From: Flavobacteriia bacterium | Lineage (GTDB): Bacteria; Bacteroidota; Bacteroidia; Flavobacteriales_D; Crocinitomicaceae | Assembly (NCBI GenBank): GCA_947450325.1 | Contig: CANFUT010000001.1 | Location: 1-64,000 of the forward strand | Direction: 5' to 3' | DNA length: 64,000 nt | Part shown: positions 16,720 to 24,729 of the stretch, piece after piece | Layout of the letters: every line of letters begins with the position of its first letter | Position numbering within the stretch: the stretch's first letter is position 1 | Position numbers and translations under genes: made by a program | The notes under the pieces: model-generated | Told to the model about the DNA's origin: nothing | Database searches by the model: none | The model's input: the letters and a program-made list of their open reading frames with translations, nothing else

Positions 16720-16935
16720 CTAATCGCTAATTGAAATCAAATTTGAACTAACTGTTTTTTTTTAAAAAAATGAACCTTTCTCAGTAATATGTAACAATTC
16801 GGCTCGATATCATTCATTTTCTGCAACAAAAACTTCCATTACGATTCTGGAATTAATCTTTTCAAACTCATACCTAATTGCTGGATTAGCAAATAAAGTC
16901 AGTAACAAAATTAAATCTATAGCAATTATTGTCTG
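16720..16935 (-). pseudogene. Decayed remnant of the secreted paralog family
   Basis: Minus-strand remnant with family pieces only: LLLTLFANPAIRYEFEKIN, SRIVMEVFV followed quickly by a stop, and a separate C-terminal scrap (SSNLISISD then TAG at 16720-16722). The signal peptide, most of the core and the middle domain are lost. It shows that copies in this array are gained and lost. Confidence 0.75.
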
Positions 16936-16960
16936 CCACTTTTCTTAATATCTATTCTGC

Positions 16961-17446
16961 CTAGGATGCAACAATTGAAACTAAATTTGTAACACTACCA
17001 TCTGCTGATTTGTCATTATACACAAAATTTATTTGCCTATATTGCCCAGTTTGATTGTTTTCTAAAATGATCAGAAATCCACGAATTGGACCAACATTAT
17101 TTGTAAAATTATAGGATTGAATGCTAATATCCCATTTTGTAGTATCTAATACCCGTACTTCTTTTTGAATCCATTCCGTGAATGTCATTTCTTTCAAAGT
17201 ACCATTTCTGCTTAATGTAACAAAAACTTCCGTTACAATCCTAGGATTAATTTTCTCAAACTCATACTTAGTTGCTGGGTCAGTAAACAAAGTTGGCAGC
17301 AATGCAAAAGTCAAACTATCATTGTCTCCTTCCTTTTGAGTCATATGCCAATTACCCAATTCTGACTTAACGTCATCTTCAAATGTATTTTGTGCATTCA
17401 ATGTCCCATTCAATGCTACTACTAAAATAAATGCTAGCTTTTTCAT
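16961..17446 (-). CDS. Secreted paralog family member 4 (short N-terminal type)
   Basis: A 161-residue member: signal peptide ending in NAQ, NTFEDDVKSELGNWHMTQKEG, the DNDSLTFALLPTLF core, KYEFEKINPRIVTEVFV, TFTEWIQKEVRVLDTTKWDI and a variable tail with YNFTNNVG and TGQYRQINFVY ending TNLVSIVAS. The tail pairs it with member 1. It lies 30 nt downstream of member 5 and is probably on the same transcript, which starts at the shared block upstream of 18022. Confidence 0.85.
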   Translation of the reverse strand: MKKLAFILVVALNGTLNAQNTFEDDVKSELGNWHMTQKEGDNDSLTFALLPTLFTDPATKYEFEKINPRIVTEVFVTLSRNGTLKEMTFTEWIQKEVRVLDTTKWDISIQSYNFTNNVGPIRGFLIILENNQTGQYRQINFVYNDKSADGSVTNLVSIVAS

Positions 17447-17476
17447 AAGTATTAGAGTTTTGGATTAGACTTTTGT

Positions 17477-18022
17477 TTAATCGAATCTTTGGTCAATAAT
17501 TGCAAACATGTTTGTCACACTTCCATTTAACGAATCATCATTGTAGTTGAAGAAAATCTGTCTAGTTTGCCCTGTCAATTTATTAGTTAAGTCAATTACT
17601 TCGCTTCGATTTTTAGAATCGAATACATCATATGAACTAGTTCTTAATTTAATATCCCATATCGCGGAATCTAACACGTAAACTTCTGTTTGAATCCACT
17701 CTGTAAATGTTAATTGACGCATATCTCCATTTTCAATTTGGAAGCTTACGAAAACTTCTGTTACTATTCTGGGATTGATTTTTTCAAACTCATACTTAGT
17801 TGCTGGGTAGGTAAACAAAGTCGGAATTAATGCAAATGTCAAACTATCATTGTCACCATCTTTGTGAGCAAAATTCCAGTTACCTAATTCCAACATAACG
17901 CCGTCCTCGAATTCTTTATCAAGAACACCCGTTTCTAAAATGTTTGACGAATCTTTGTCAATACTCTGTGCATTCAATGTCCCACTTAATGCTACTACGA
18001 GAGAAAATGCTAACTTTTTCAT
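17477..18022 (-). CDS. Secreted paralog family member 5 (long N-terminal type)
   Basis: A 181-residue member with the long linker (SIDKDSSNILETGVLDKEF), core with IPTLFTYPATKYEF, INPRIVTEVFVSF, TFTEWIQTEVYVLDSAIWDI and a tail (TGQTRQIFFNYNDDS then TNMFAIIDQRFD). The tail is closest to the broken copy at 13849-14165. It heads a unit with member 4 and has the conserved promoter/leader block (18023-18106) directly upstream. Confidence 0.85.
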   Translation of the reverse strand: MKKLAFSLVVALSGTLNAQSIDKDSSNILETGVLDKEFEDGVMLELGNWNFAHKDGDNDSLTFALIPTLFTYPATKYEFEKINPRIVTEVFVSFQIENGDMRQLTFTEWIQTEVYVLDSAIWDIKLRTSSYDVFDSKNRSEVIDLTNKLTGQTRQIFFNYNDDSLNGSVTNMFAIIDQRFD

Positions 18023-18106
18023 TTTTGATTTTTTTACAGTGTTTCACAGTACTTAACTTATATTGCAATTTTCAGAAATTGTTACAAAGCAAATATGAAA
18101 AAAGAT
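18023..18106 (-). promoter_or_regulatory. Conserved upstream block, copy A
   Basis: Minus-strand sequence containing TTTGTAACAATTTCTGAAAA, then TATAA about 10 nt further on, followed by an AT-rich leader to the ATG of member 5. The same order occurs before the CAP gene and member 8. A CATATTTG close to the -7 consensus lies at the distal end (about 18090-18097). It is probably promoter plus leader. Confidence 0.5.
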
Positions 18107-18239
18107 GAGCTAGTCCTTTTTTTTATTAATTGATTAAATCAAAATTTACAGAAAGAAAAGGGAGTGAAGACGTAATTTAAACTCTGAAAGTAATTTAAAT
18201 AAATCATCCACCAATAACTTGCTAGTATCTTTTCTGATA

Positions 18240-18752
18240 TCATTCTAAAAAAGAAAGAACTCCTATCCAATATAAATTTGTGATACTACCATCAGGTGAA
18301 GTATTATCATATAAGAACATGATACGCTTTTTATACCCTGTAATTTTATTTACAAGATTAATAGTTTCAAATCTCATTTTTATTTGAGGAGTAGGGCCAT
18401 TGACTAAGTCAGATTCAAAAAGGATGTCCCACTTAGTGGTATCTATTACACGCACTTCTTTTTGAATCCATGAAGTAAATGATATTTGATATGAATTAAG
18501 AACGTCATTAGCATCAGCCATTTCCACAAAAACTTCCGTTACGATTCTAGGATTAATTTTTTCAAACTCATACTTGGTGGCTGGATTGGTAAATAATGTT
18601 GGTAACAATGCAAAAGTCAAGCTATCATTGTCTCCTTCTTTTAAAGTTAAATTCCATCCACCCAATTCCGACATAACGGCATTTTCAAATGTATTTTGCG
18701 CCTTCAATGTTCCACTCAATGCGACTACTAAAATAAATGCTAGCTTTTTCAT
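18240..18752 (-). CDS. Secreted paralog family member 6 (short N-terminal type)
   Basis: A 170-residue member: signal peptide, NTFENAVMSELGGWNLTLKEG, the DNDSLTFALLPTLF core, KYEFEKINPRIVTEVFV, then an insertion-bearing middle (EMADANDVLNSYQISF), SWIQKEVRVIDTTKWDI and a distinct tail (RFETINLVNKITGYKKRIMF) ending SITNLYWIGVLSFLE. It starts 15 nt after the CAP-domain gene stop and is probably cotranscribed with it. This links the family to an established secreted-protein fold. Confidence 0.85.
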   Translation of the reverse strand: MKKLAFILVVALSGTLKAQNTFENAVMSELGGWNLTLKEGDNDSLTFALLPTLFTNPATKYEFEKINPRIVTEVFVEMADANDVLNSYQISFTSWIQKEVRVIDTTKWDILFESDLVNGPTPQIKMRFETINLVNKITGYKKRIMFLYDNTSPDGSITNLYWIGVLSFLE

Positions 18753-18767
18753 AAGTTCTTATTTATA

Positions 18768-19346
18768 TCACCAATCTACAACAGAATTAAAAGTCGTATC
18801 AATAGCGTCCATATTTGCATAAAAATATTCTGAGCGAGGCTTACGACTAATAGTTAATCCAATTTTATTTACTTTAGCATTTAACATGTTTTGATTATGT
18901 CCTGGACTAGACTTCCAACTGTTAAATATTCTTTGCGCTGGTGATATGTTTTCTATAGAACATAAATATAAACTACCAGCGCAAGCATTTTCTAGAGCTA
19001 CACCATATGACCCTGTATAAAAATATTTAATTCGTTGAGTCATTGTTTCGAATCCAACTTTGCTATTTTTATGAGTAACCTTATCAGTAGAAGCCATATA
19101 ATCAGACTGAATAAGTGATGCTTTAATTAGATTTGTATCCAATTCCAAAGCTTTTAATCCGTTATTTTTTCTATGTGTATTAATAAGATTGATCAATTCA
19201 GATTCAATTTTTTTTGTCTCTAAATCAGATTTTGAATATGCCACAGCATCTAGATGTTGTTGTTTTGTAATTCGATGAATAATAGTATCCTGAGCTTTCA
19301 ATGTTGCACTCAATGCTATTACAAAAATAAATGCTATCGTTTTCAT
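18768..19346 (-). CDS. Secreted CAP (SCP/PR1) domain protein
   Basis: A 192-residue secreted protein with a signal peptide of the same style as the paralogs (ALSATLKAQ) and a CAP domain at about 45-185. Visible landmarks are LINTHRKNNGLKALELD, HKN in the first His region, and WKSSPGHNQNMLNAKVNKIG, the characteristic second His motif. CAP proteins are extracellular; bacterial ones have no settled biochemical role. It is the first gene of a unit with member 6 and carries the shared block upstream. Confidence 0.9.
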   Translation of the reverse strand: MKTIAFIFVIALSATLKAQDTIIHRITKQQHLDAVAYSKSDLETKKIESELINLINTHRKNNGLKALELDTNLIKASLIQSDYMASTDKVTHKNSKVGFETMTQRIKYFYTGSYGVALENACAGSLYLCSIENISPAQRIFNSWKSSPGHNQNMLNAKVNKIGLTISRKPRSEYFYANMDAIDTTFNSVVDW

Positions 19347-19418
19347 TTTTGAAGTTGTTTACATTATTTCATCATATTTTGTAATTATATCGCGATTTGC
19401 AGAAATTGTTACAAAAGG
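19347..19418 (-). promoter_or_regulatory. Conserved upstream block, copy B
   Basis: Minus-strand TTTTGTAACAATTTCTGCAA, then GATATAATTA, then a leader with ATGATGAAATAATGTAAA up to the CAP start codon. The leader part matches copy C almost base for base around ATGATGAAATA-TGTAAA. Likely promoter and 5' leader shared by the array's transcription units. Confidence 0.5.
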
Positions 19419-19530
19419 ACTCTTTATTAATTTTGAACTAGCTTTTGGTTGCTTGATTAGATTTGGTAAAAAAACAAGTAAAAATAATTAAACAGTTGGT
19501 TTCTAATTTTTTAAAATAAGTCATTTACAA

Positions 19531-20226
19531 TTATTCGTTCAAGACATCAACTGAGCAATTTCCATCATTATTACAAATTGGGCAAGGGCCTAATTTATAA
19601 AAATCTGTACCCCATTTTTCGAATTGAGCAGTTGTTCTTTGATCACAAATCCCATATCCTATTCCATCTAAATGACGGTTTGGTTCTAATTCAGTTCCAA
19701 CTCTTAAATTTTTCCATTTGCCATTATCATTTATCCATAGGGGATGATTTTTGTCTAACCAATCTTGAAATAGTTTGATATCTTCTTCACTCTTATAAGA
19801 ATTCGGATTTATTAAGTTGGATAATTCGGTGTTATTTATACAACCATCTCCCCCGCATCTTTGACATTCATTTAATTCAACTTGGTTAAACATTCTCCCT
19901 AGCGTGTTTAGAAAAATATTATCAGGTATTATTAACGAAATTGTTAAAATAAGAATCGTAACTAATCCGCAAATCCATAAATAGATAATAAAGATCCTAT
20001 CTCTGAAGCTGAAATACAGATAAATAAGCAATGACACACTAAAAATTATAGAAATTGCCCAAATAATCCTTCCTTCCAGACGAAAAAAGAAATTAATGAA
20101 TGAAGAAATCAAAATTCCAGGACCTAAAAAAAATAAAATAAAAATAACAACCAGAGCTATAAGAACAAAAGCCAGGCCTGAACCATTATCGTCTTTATCC
20201 TCAACAATTTTATATTTTTTTGCCAT
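19531..20226 (-). CDS. Membrane protein with a Cys-rich C-terminal domain
   Basis: A 231-residue protein. Three or four transmembrane helices (about 16-45, 52-72 and 76-100) are followed by a soluble C-terminal part of about 125 residues with paired cysteines (CQRCGGDGC near 120-128, CPICNNDGNC near 215-224), a DnaJ-zinc-finger-like CxxCxGxGxC spacing split into two halves. No family is recognised. It follows the DUF4116 gene by 47 nt and may share its transcript. Confidence 0.75.
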   Translation of the reverse strand: MAKKYKIVEDKDDNGSGLAFVLIALVVIFILFFLGPGILISSFINFFFRLEGRIIWAISIIFSVSLLIYLYFSFRDRIFIIYLWICGLVTILILTISLIIPDNIFLNTLGRMFNQVELNECQRCGGDGCINNTELSNLINPNSYKSEEDIKLFQDWLDKNHPLWINDNGKWKNLRVGTELEPNRHLDGIGYGICDQRTTAQFEKWGTDFYKLGPCPICNNDGNCSVDVLNE

Positions 20227-20273
20227 TTTTTATAAATTCAATTATGCTTATTTTCGACTAAATTTTTCGAACT

Positions 20274-22166
20274 TTAAGTGCTTTGATTTTTTATTATATT
20301 CATAATTTCAGGATCGTTTTTTAAGGATTTATCTGCAAAATCGAGTGCTGCTGTATTACTTTTTATAGCTGCAACAACAATTTCTTTATCATGTTGTAAA
20401 GATTTATCAACATATTCAAGCACTAGACCATTTTCTTTGACACATTGAAGAACAAACGGTCTGTCTTTTTTTAACAAATCATCAGCATCTTCAAATGCAG
20501 ATCCATAAGTTTTTAAAGCCTCAAGAATAATTTCTTTATCTGATCTAAAAATTTCATCAGCATTACAAAATACATATCCATCTTCCTTTACACATTCAAG
20601 AACAAACGACCTGTCTTTTTTTAACGAATCATCAGCATAATAAAATGCTTCTCCTGAACAATCATTTTTCACTACTTCAAGAACAAACAGTCTGTCTTCT
20701 TTTAAAGAATCATCAGCATAATAAAATGCTCCTCCTGAACAATCATTTTTCACTACTTCGAGAACAAATGGTCTGTCTTTCTTTAACGAAACATCAGCAT
20801 AATAAAATGCTTCTCCTGCAGGATCATTTTTCACTACTTCAAGAACAAACAGTCTGTCTTCTTTTAAAGAATCATCAGCATATTCAAATGCAGATCCATT
20901 GGTTTTGATAGCTTCAATGACAAACAGTCTGTCTTTTTTTAACGAATCATCAGCATATTTAAATGCAAATCCAAGACTAGTTTTTACAGCCTCAAGTACA
21001 ATTTCTTTATCTGACTTAAAAATTTCATCAGCAAATGAAAGTGCTTTCCCTGAACAATCATTTTTCGCTACTTCAAGCACAAACGTTCTATCTTTTTTTA
21101 GCAAATCATCAGCATATTCAAATGCAGATCCATCTCTTTTTACTTCTTCAAGAATAATATCTTTGTCTTTTTTAAATTCGTGGCCAAGGTATATTATAGT
21201 TTCTGGATTTTTTTTAAGTTCTTCCAAAACAAATTCTCTATCCTTTTGAAATTCGTAATCAATAGTATTTTGAGATATCTCATTTAAATACTCAATCAAT
21301 ATTGGCGCGATATCTCTGAATTCTTCAGCGATTCTGCCACTATCGATAATATTATTTCGCCTAAGCTCTGATCTTGGGGAAACTGAAATGCGATCGCCAT
21401 TTTCTTTAAAATTTTTTTGGTAAATTCCAAAACTGAAACTTCTGTCATAGTGTTCGTTCAAAAGAAATTTACCTTTAAAATACCAACGAATGTAATTTTT
21501 ATGGAAATTTAAGTCATCAACATGCGCTATTACAAGAACAATTGAATAAATTAGCGCAAAAACTAAAGTGAAAAATCGAAAATAGTTGATTTCAAAATTA
21601 ATCAGATAAAAAATAATGACATAAAGCAACATACCACAAATAATCAAGTCGCAAACTATTAAATAAATAAAATAATTTTTCAATCTAGGATTCGCATCGG
21701 AGAAGATAAGTTGCCCATCTTGTGGAAAATATTTATTTATTATTTTTTTAAAATGTGTATACAACGCCACATAGTCTCTCTTTTCGATAATTTTGTAAAC
21801 CAACACTTTATCTTTTGTATAGATTTTTAAAATATTTCTTGTGTTTATTCTAACTGAAAAAATTGATGTGAGCGCACCAAGTAGGAAAATCCAACCAAAA
21901 ATAAAAGATTCGAATAAAGTAAATTGATAATAGTTTCGAGTATCATACAAAATAAAACAACCTACAGCAAATGCAAGTATAGCAATAATGAAAAATTGAA
22001 GTTCTAGCTTCTCTGTTCCATCAGCACGCGTCATTCTTAATTTTGATGGGTTTAACAATTCTAAATCAATTACATCATCTTTTCGGACAGATTCAACACC
22101 ATTTTTGTGAGTGAAGTAAATATTCTCTCCATTTTCATCTGATTTTATTGAAATAAGTTTTTTCAT
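20274..22166 (-). CDS. Membrane-anchored DUF4116 repeat protein
   Basis: A 630-residue protein. The N-terminal 230 residues hold about four transmembrane helices (FIIAILAFAVGCFIL, FIFGWIFLLGALTSIF, IYLIVCDLIICGMLLYVI and LVFALIYSIVLVIA). From about residue 310 to the end there are about 13 tandem DUF4116 units of 23-25 residues, each of the form 'dR-FVLEVVKND-G-AF-YADDSLKK'. The units would stack as a helical solenoid facing the cytoplasm or periplasm. Central units are almost identical in DNA as well. DUF4116 is best known from protists and giant viruses and has no assigned function. It lies inside the paralog array. Confidence 0.85.
   Translation of the reverse strand: MKKLISIKSDENGENIYFTHKNGVESVRKDDVIDLELLNPSKLRMTRADGTEKLELQFFIIAILAFAVGCFILYDTRNYYQFTLFESFIFGWIFLLGALTSIFSVRINTRNILKIYTKDKVLVYKIIEKRDYVALYTHFKKIINKYFPQDGQLIFSDANPRLKNYFIYLIVCDLIICGMLLYVIIFYLINFEINYFRFFTLVFALIYSIVLVIAHVDDLNFHKNYIRWYFKGKFLLNEHYDRSFSFGIYQKNFKENGDRISVSPRSELRRNNIIDSGRIAEEFRDIAPILIEYLNEISQNTIDYEFQKDREFVLEELKKNPETIIYLGHEFKKDKDIILEEVKRDGSAFEYADDLLKKDRTFVLEVAKNDCSGKALSFADEIFKSDKEIVLEAVKTSLGFAFKYADDSLKKDRLFVIEAIKTNGSAFEYADDSLKEDRLFVLEVVKNDPAGEAFYYADVSLKKDRPFVLEVVKNDCSGGAFYYADDSLKEDRLFVLEVVKNDCSGEAFYYADDSLKKDRSFVLECVKEDGYVFCNADEIFRSDKEIILEALKTYGSAFEDADDLLKKDRPFVLQCVKENGLVLEYVDKSLQHDKEIVVAAIKSNTAALDFADKSLKNDPEIMNIIKNQST
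20540..21010 (-). repeat. Near-identical coding repeats in the DUF4116 gene
   Basis: Tandem units of about 69-78 nt encoding the DUF4116 repeats. Units between about 20630 and 20900 are near copies of one another (for example those reading DDSLKEDRLFVLEVVKND). The identity at DNA level suggests recent expansion and makes unit number prone to slippage. Confidence 0.8.
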
Positions 22167-22525
22167 AAAAATATATTGATTTACTACCCTTTCTAAGTTA
22201 TTTTTTCCAAAAAGAATAAAATTTAGGTTCCTGTTTTAATATTTAAGCTTTAAAGTAAAGGCCATTCAATTATTATTAATAACCGAAAAAAAAACTTTAT
22301 ATACTCTTCAAGTCTCGATTTGTTTTTGGACTTTACATCATTTAGTATTTCTTTTAACTAAAACAAATATAGAAAAAGATGATGTAACCTTTTTGTCAAG
22401 CGACAAATTAAATTTTAGAGAAAATGATAAAAAAGAGTGAATACTTAAATTCTACTCTGAAAATTATTCAAAAAGCTAATAGATCGATAACCACCTTTAC
22501 TTGGAGCCTTAGGTATTTCCATTAT
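22167..22525. other. Intergenic stretch upstream of the DUF4116 gene
   Basis: About 360 nt with no gene I support. At 22364-22371 the minus strand reads TATATTTG, a match to the -7 consensus. It is embedded in a 20-nt segment also present in the conserved block upstream of member 8, which suggests a related promoter about 195 nt before the DUF4116 start. Confidence 0.4.
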
Positions 22526-23017
22526 TCAATATCTTACCTCCATGATGGTATACAAATTCGTAACACTACCATCACTAGAATCAGAATTATAAAGAAATTC
22601 TACTTCTCTAGTTTCGTCAGTAACATTATTCCACAATTTAATTGTCTCAAATCTTACCGGACCATTCATAGCCTCTCCTGAGAACGACTCGAAACTAACC
22701 TCCCATTTTGTAGTATCTAAAACTCGGATTTCTTTTTGAATCCATTCCGTAAATGTTATTTGGTAGTTATTACCCTTTACATTAATCGCAACAAAAACTT
22801 CATTAATGAATCTAGGATTGATTTTTTCAAACTCATATTTAGTTGCTGGATTGGTAAACAAGGTTGGTAACAATGCGAATGTCAAACTATCATTATCTCC
22901 TTTCTTGTGAGTTAAATTCCATTTAGTTAACTCAGCTTTAGCTTTGGCTTCAAATGTATTCTGTGCACTCAATGTCCCGCATAATGTAAACATTAAAATA
23001 AACGCTAACCTTTTCAT
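22526..23017 (-). CDS. Secreted paralog family member 7 (short N-terminal type)
   Basis: A 163-residue member with signal peptide, NTFEAKAKAELTKWNLTHKKG, the DNDSLTFALLPTLF core, KYEFEKINPRFINEVFV, TFTEWIQKEIRVLDTTKWEV and a tail ending in SDGSVTNLYTIMEVRY. Its linker is the most divergent of the short type. It begins 9 nt after the stop of member 8 and almost certainly shares its transcript. Confidence 0.85.
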   Translation of the reverse strand: MKRLAFILMFTLCGTLSAQNTFEAKAKAELTKWNLTHKKGDNDSLTFALLPTLFTNPATKYEFEKINPRFINEVFVAINVKGNNYQITFTEWIQKEIRVLDTTKWEVSFESFSGEAMNGPVRFETIKLWNNVTDETREVEFLYNSDSSDGSVTNLYTIMEVRY

Positions 23018-23026
23018 ATTCTTTCT

Positions 23027-23557
23027 TTAATTGGGTTGAACTCCTATGCTAATTAAATTAGTAGGATCATTATTCGGAGAATTATTATTGTAGTTAAAAA
23101 AAATCAATTTAGATTCGCCGGTAACAACATTATCTACAACAATATATTGAGTTCTAAAATCAACATCTTTAAATGTATAATAACTAACATCCCATTTTGT
23201 TTTATCTAAAACACGAACATGTTTAGTAATCCATTCTGTAAATGTTATTTCATAAAAGTTGCCTTTTCTATCGCGAATACTTACAAAAACTTCTGTTACG
23301 ATTCTAGGATTAATTTTTTCAAACTCATATTTGGTTGCTGGATTGGTAAACAAAGTTGGTAACAATGCGAACGTTAAACTATCATTGTCGCCTCCTTTTA
23401 AATTTAAATTCCATTTACTTAATTCAGTCATAACGCCATCTTCGAACCCTGTATTCAAATTGTTAGTGTCTGATTTGTATGACGAATCCCTGTCAATATT
23501 CTGAGAATGCAATGTACTACTCAATGCTAACACTATTATAAATGCTAGCTTTTTCAT
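23027..23557 (-). CDS. Secreted paralog family member 8 (long N-terminal type)
   Basis: A 176-residue member. I use the ATG at 23557 because it begins the family's MKKLAFI signal peptide; an in-frame upstream ATG at 23593 would add 12 residues and falls in the leader. It has the long linker (NIDRDSSYKSDTNNLNTGF) and the core, then a C-terminal half nearly identical to member 2 (15573-16055). So the protein is a chimera of a long-type N-terminus and the member 2 C-terminus, or the reverse. It heads the 23557-22526 unit. Confidence 0.85.
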   Translation of the reverse strand: MKKLAFIIVLALSSTLHSQNIDRDSSYKSDTNNLNTGFEDGVMTELSKWNLNLKGGDNDSLTFALLPTLFTNPATKYEFEKINPRIVTEVFVSIRDRKGNFYEITFTEWITKHVRVLDKTKWDVSYYTFKDVDFRTQYIVVDNVVTGESKLIFFNYNNNSPNNDPTNLISIGVQPN

Positions 23558-23645
23558 TTTTGATGTATTTTTACAATATTTCATCATATGCAAGTTATAT
23601 CAAACTTTTCAGGAATTGTTACAAAACAAATATAGAAAAAGATGT
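23558..23645 (-). promoter_or_regulatory. Conserved upstream block, copy C
   Basis: Minus strand: TATATTTG (-7 consensus, 23627-23634), then TTTTGTAACAATTCCTGAAA, then ATATAACTTG and a leader with ATGATGAAATATTGTAAA up to the start of member 8. A -7 box here would give a leader of about 65 nt. The same order occurs in copies A and B. Confidence 0.55.
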
Positions 23646-23959
23646 TCTATTCACTCATCTCCCTCTTGCAAGATATTTCTAAAAAAATACTTTATGGTGT
23701 ATTGCTAATTGGTGAATGTAGTCTTTACGTGTTTTATTTGTCGTAAAATAATGTTTTGACATTTCTTTAAGAGGCTTGCAAAAGAAATATCGGATAGTGT
23801 TTTTAATGGTAAGCAGGTAGATGTGCATGCATGTGATGAAACACTCAGAACATTAAGAGTTTTTCCAATGGCAAGAAATTAGATAACACTTTCATTTCTG
23901 GATCTACTAAAATAAAATTCATTTCAAGACATTATTTAATATCTCCAAATCATCCAAAA

Positions 23960-23989
23960 AGGGGTTCGAAAACAGCCCCTCCGACTCCA
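23960..23989 (+). other. tRNA-3'-half-like remnant 1
   Basis: AGGGG (23960-23964) pairs with CCCCT (23976-23980) around an 11-nt loop that begins TTCGAA, followed by CCGACTCCAC. This resembles a T arm plus acceptor 3' strand with a swollen loop. No D or anticodon arm precedes it. The gap 23646-24170 otherwise holds no gene, only a possible 37-codon coding scrap ending at 23882. A terminator follows, and a related element lies at 33394. Confidence 0.35.
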
Positions 23990-24033
23990 CTTTTTAAAGT
24001 GGTCATTACGATGATAAAACCAAAAAGACATTG

Positions 24034-24081
24034 AAACTCCTCAATTTTCCAGATTATTTTGGTGGTTGGGGAGTTTTTTTT
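24034..24081 (+). terminator. Rho-independent terminator, plus strand
   Basis: AAACTCCTCAA (24034-24044) pairs along 11 positions with TTGGGGAGTTT (24066-24076) and is followed by a T run. No plus-strand gene lies upstream for over 10 kb; the tRNA-like remnant just before it is the only candidate for a former transcription unit. Confidence 0.7.
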
Positions 24082-24170
24082 GATTATAGATTTAGCAAGA
24101 TAATTTCGTCTGATTAGTTATGGGGTGAAACATTCCGTAAATTGAATCGATAACACAATGCTCAATGAAT

Positions 24171-24200
24171 AAAAAAAACGGGTGAAATTATCACCCATTT
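24171..24200 (-). terminator. Rho-independent terminator of the PepSY-like gene
   Basis: GGGTGA-AATTA-TCACCC (24180-24196) with an A run on the plus-strand left side, which is a T run for the leftward transcript. It lies about 20 nt beyond the stop of the gene at 24219. Confidence 0.75.
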
Positions 24201-24218
24201 TATTCTATTCTTTAGAAA

Positions 24219-24632
24219 TTATTTAATCAAATTTCCATTCAAATCAAAAATCAAATCTTTCCCTTTGATTTCTACTTCGTATTTTGAAATACCTTTATCA
24301 TCTGTAATTTTTGCTGTTTCCTGAATCTTTGCTCCACTGTAGTTTTTTGAGATGTAATCTAAAACAGCTTGAGGTAAATCTTTCATGTTGATTTCTCTTT
24401 CTACCTCTTTTTCATTTCCTTGAGCATCATAAAGAATCGAAATATCTAATTCGTCTTCTTCAAAACTAGCTTCAAAATTTTTGTCTTCAACTTCCCATTT
24501 TGCTTTTTTTACGGCAGGATATTTTTTTGCAAAGGCACTTTTTACAGCTGCAGGAATTTTGTCGTTGTTTTTTTGTGCGCACGACATCAAAGAAAAACTC
24601 CCAACACAAGCAATTAAAATTAACTTTTTCAT
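24219..24632 (-). CDS. PepSY-like (DUF2874-type) lipoprotein
   Basis: A 137-residue protein with a lipoprotein-type signal (GSFSLMSC, Cys18) and two PepSY-like halves. The first is at about 25-80 (PAAVKSAFAKKYPAVKKAKWEVED, split here by natural strand breaks) and the second at about 85-137 (LPQAVLDYISKNYSGA, then KYEVEIKGKDLIFDLNG). Such proteins are periplasmic or surface-exposed and are often induced by two-component systems in Bacteroidota. It has its own promoter with the direct-repeat operator shared with the adjacent receptor genes and the response regulator, so it is likely part of that regulon. Confidence 0.88.
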   Translation of the reverse strand: MKKLILIACVGSFSLMSCAQKNNDKIPAAVKSAFAKKYPAVKKAKWEVEDKNFEASFEEDELDISILYDAQGNEKEVEREINMKDLPQAVLDYISKNYSGAKIQETAKITDDKGISKYEVEIKGKDLIFDLNGNLIK

Positions 24633-24664
24633 ATTTATATGTTTTTAAAGAATTATTTATGATA

Positions 24665-24698
24665 CAAAATTAGTGTTGAATTTAGAAGAAAAATTGAA
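24665..24698 (-). promoter_or_regulatory. Two-component regulon box A
   Basis: Minus strand: TTCAA (24694-24698), 13 nt, TTCAA (24676-24680), 3 nt, then TAATTTTG (24665-24672), a TAnnTTTG -7 box. It gives a leader of about 27 nt to the PepSY-like gene. Spacing is identical in boxes B, C and D. Confidence 0.7.
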
Positions 24699-24729
24699 TT
24701 TTTAAAGATTAATGAAATAGTTTCAAAAA

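Noticed and set aside
20274-22166. CRISPR array suggested by regularly spaced repeats
   Set aside because: The repeats are in frame within one long ORF and encode DUF4116 units; there are no unique spacers.
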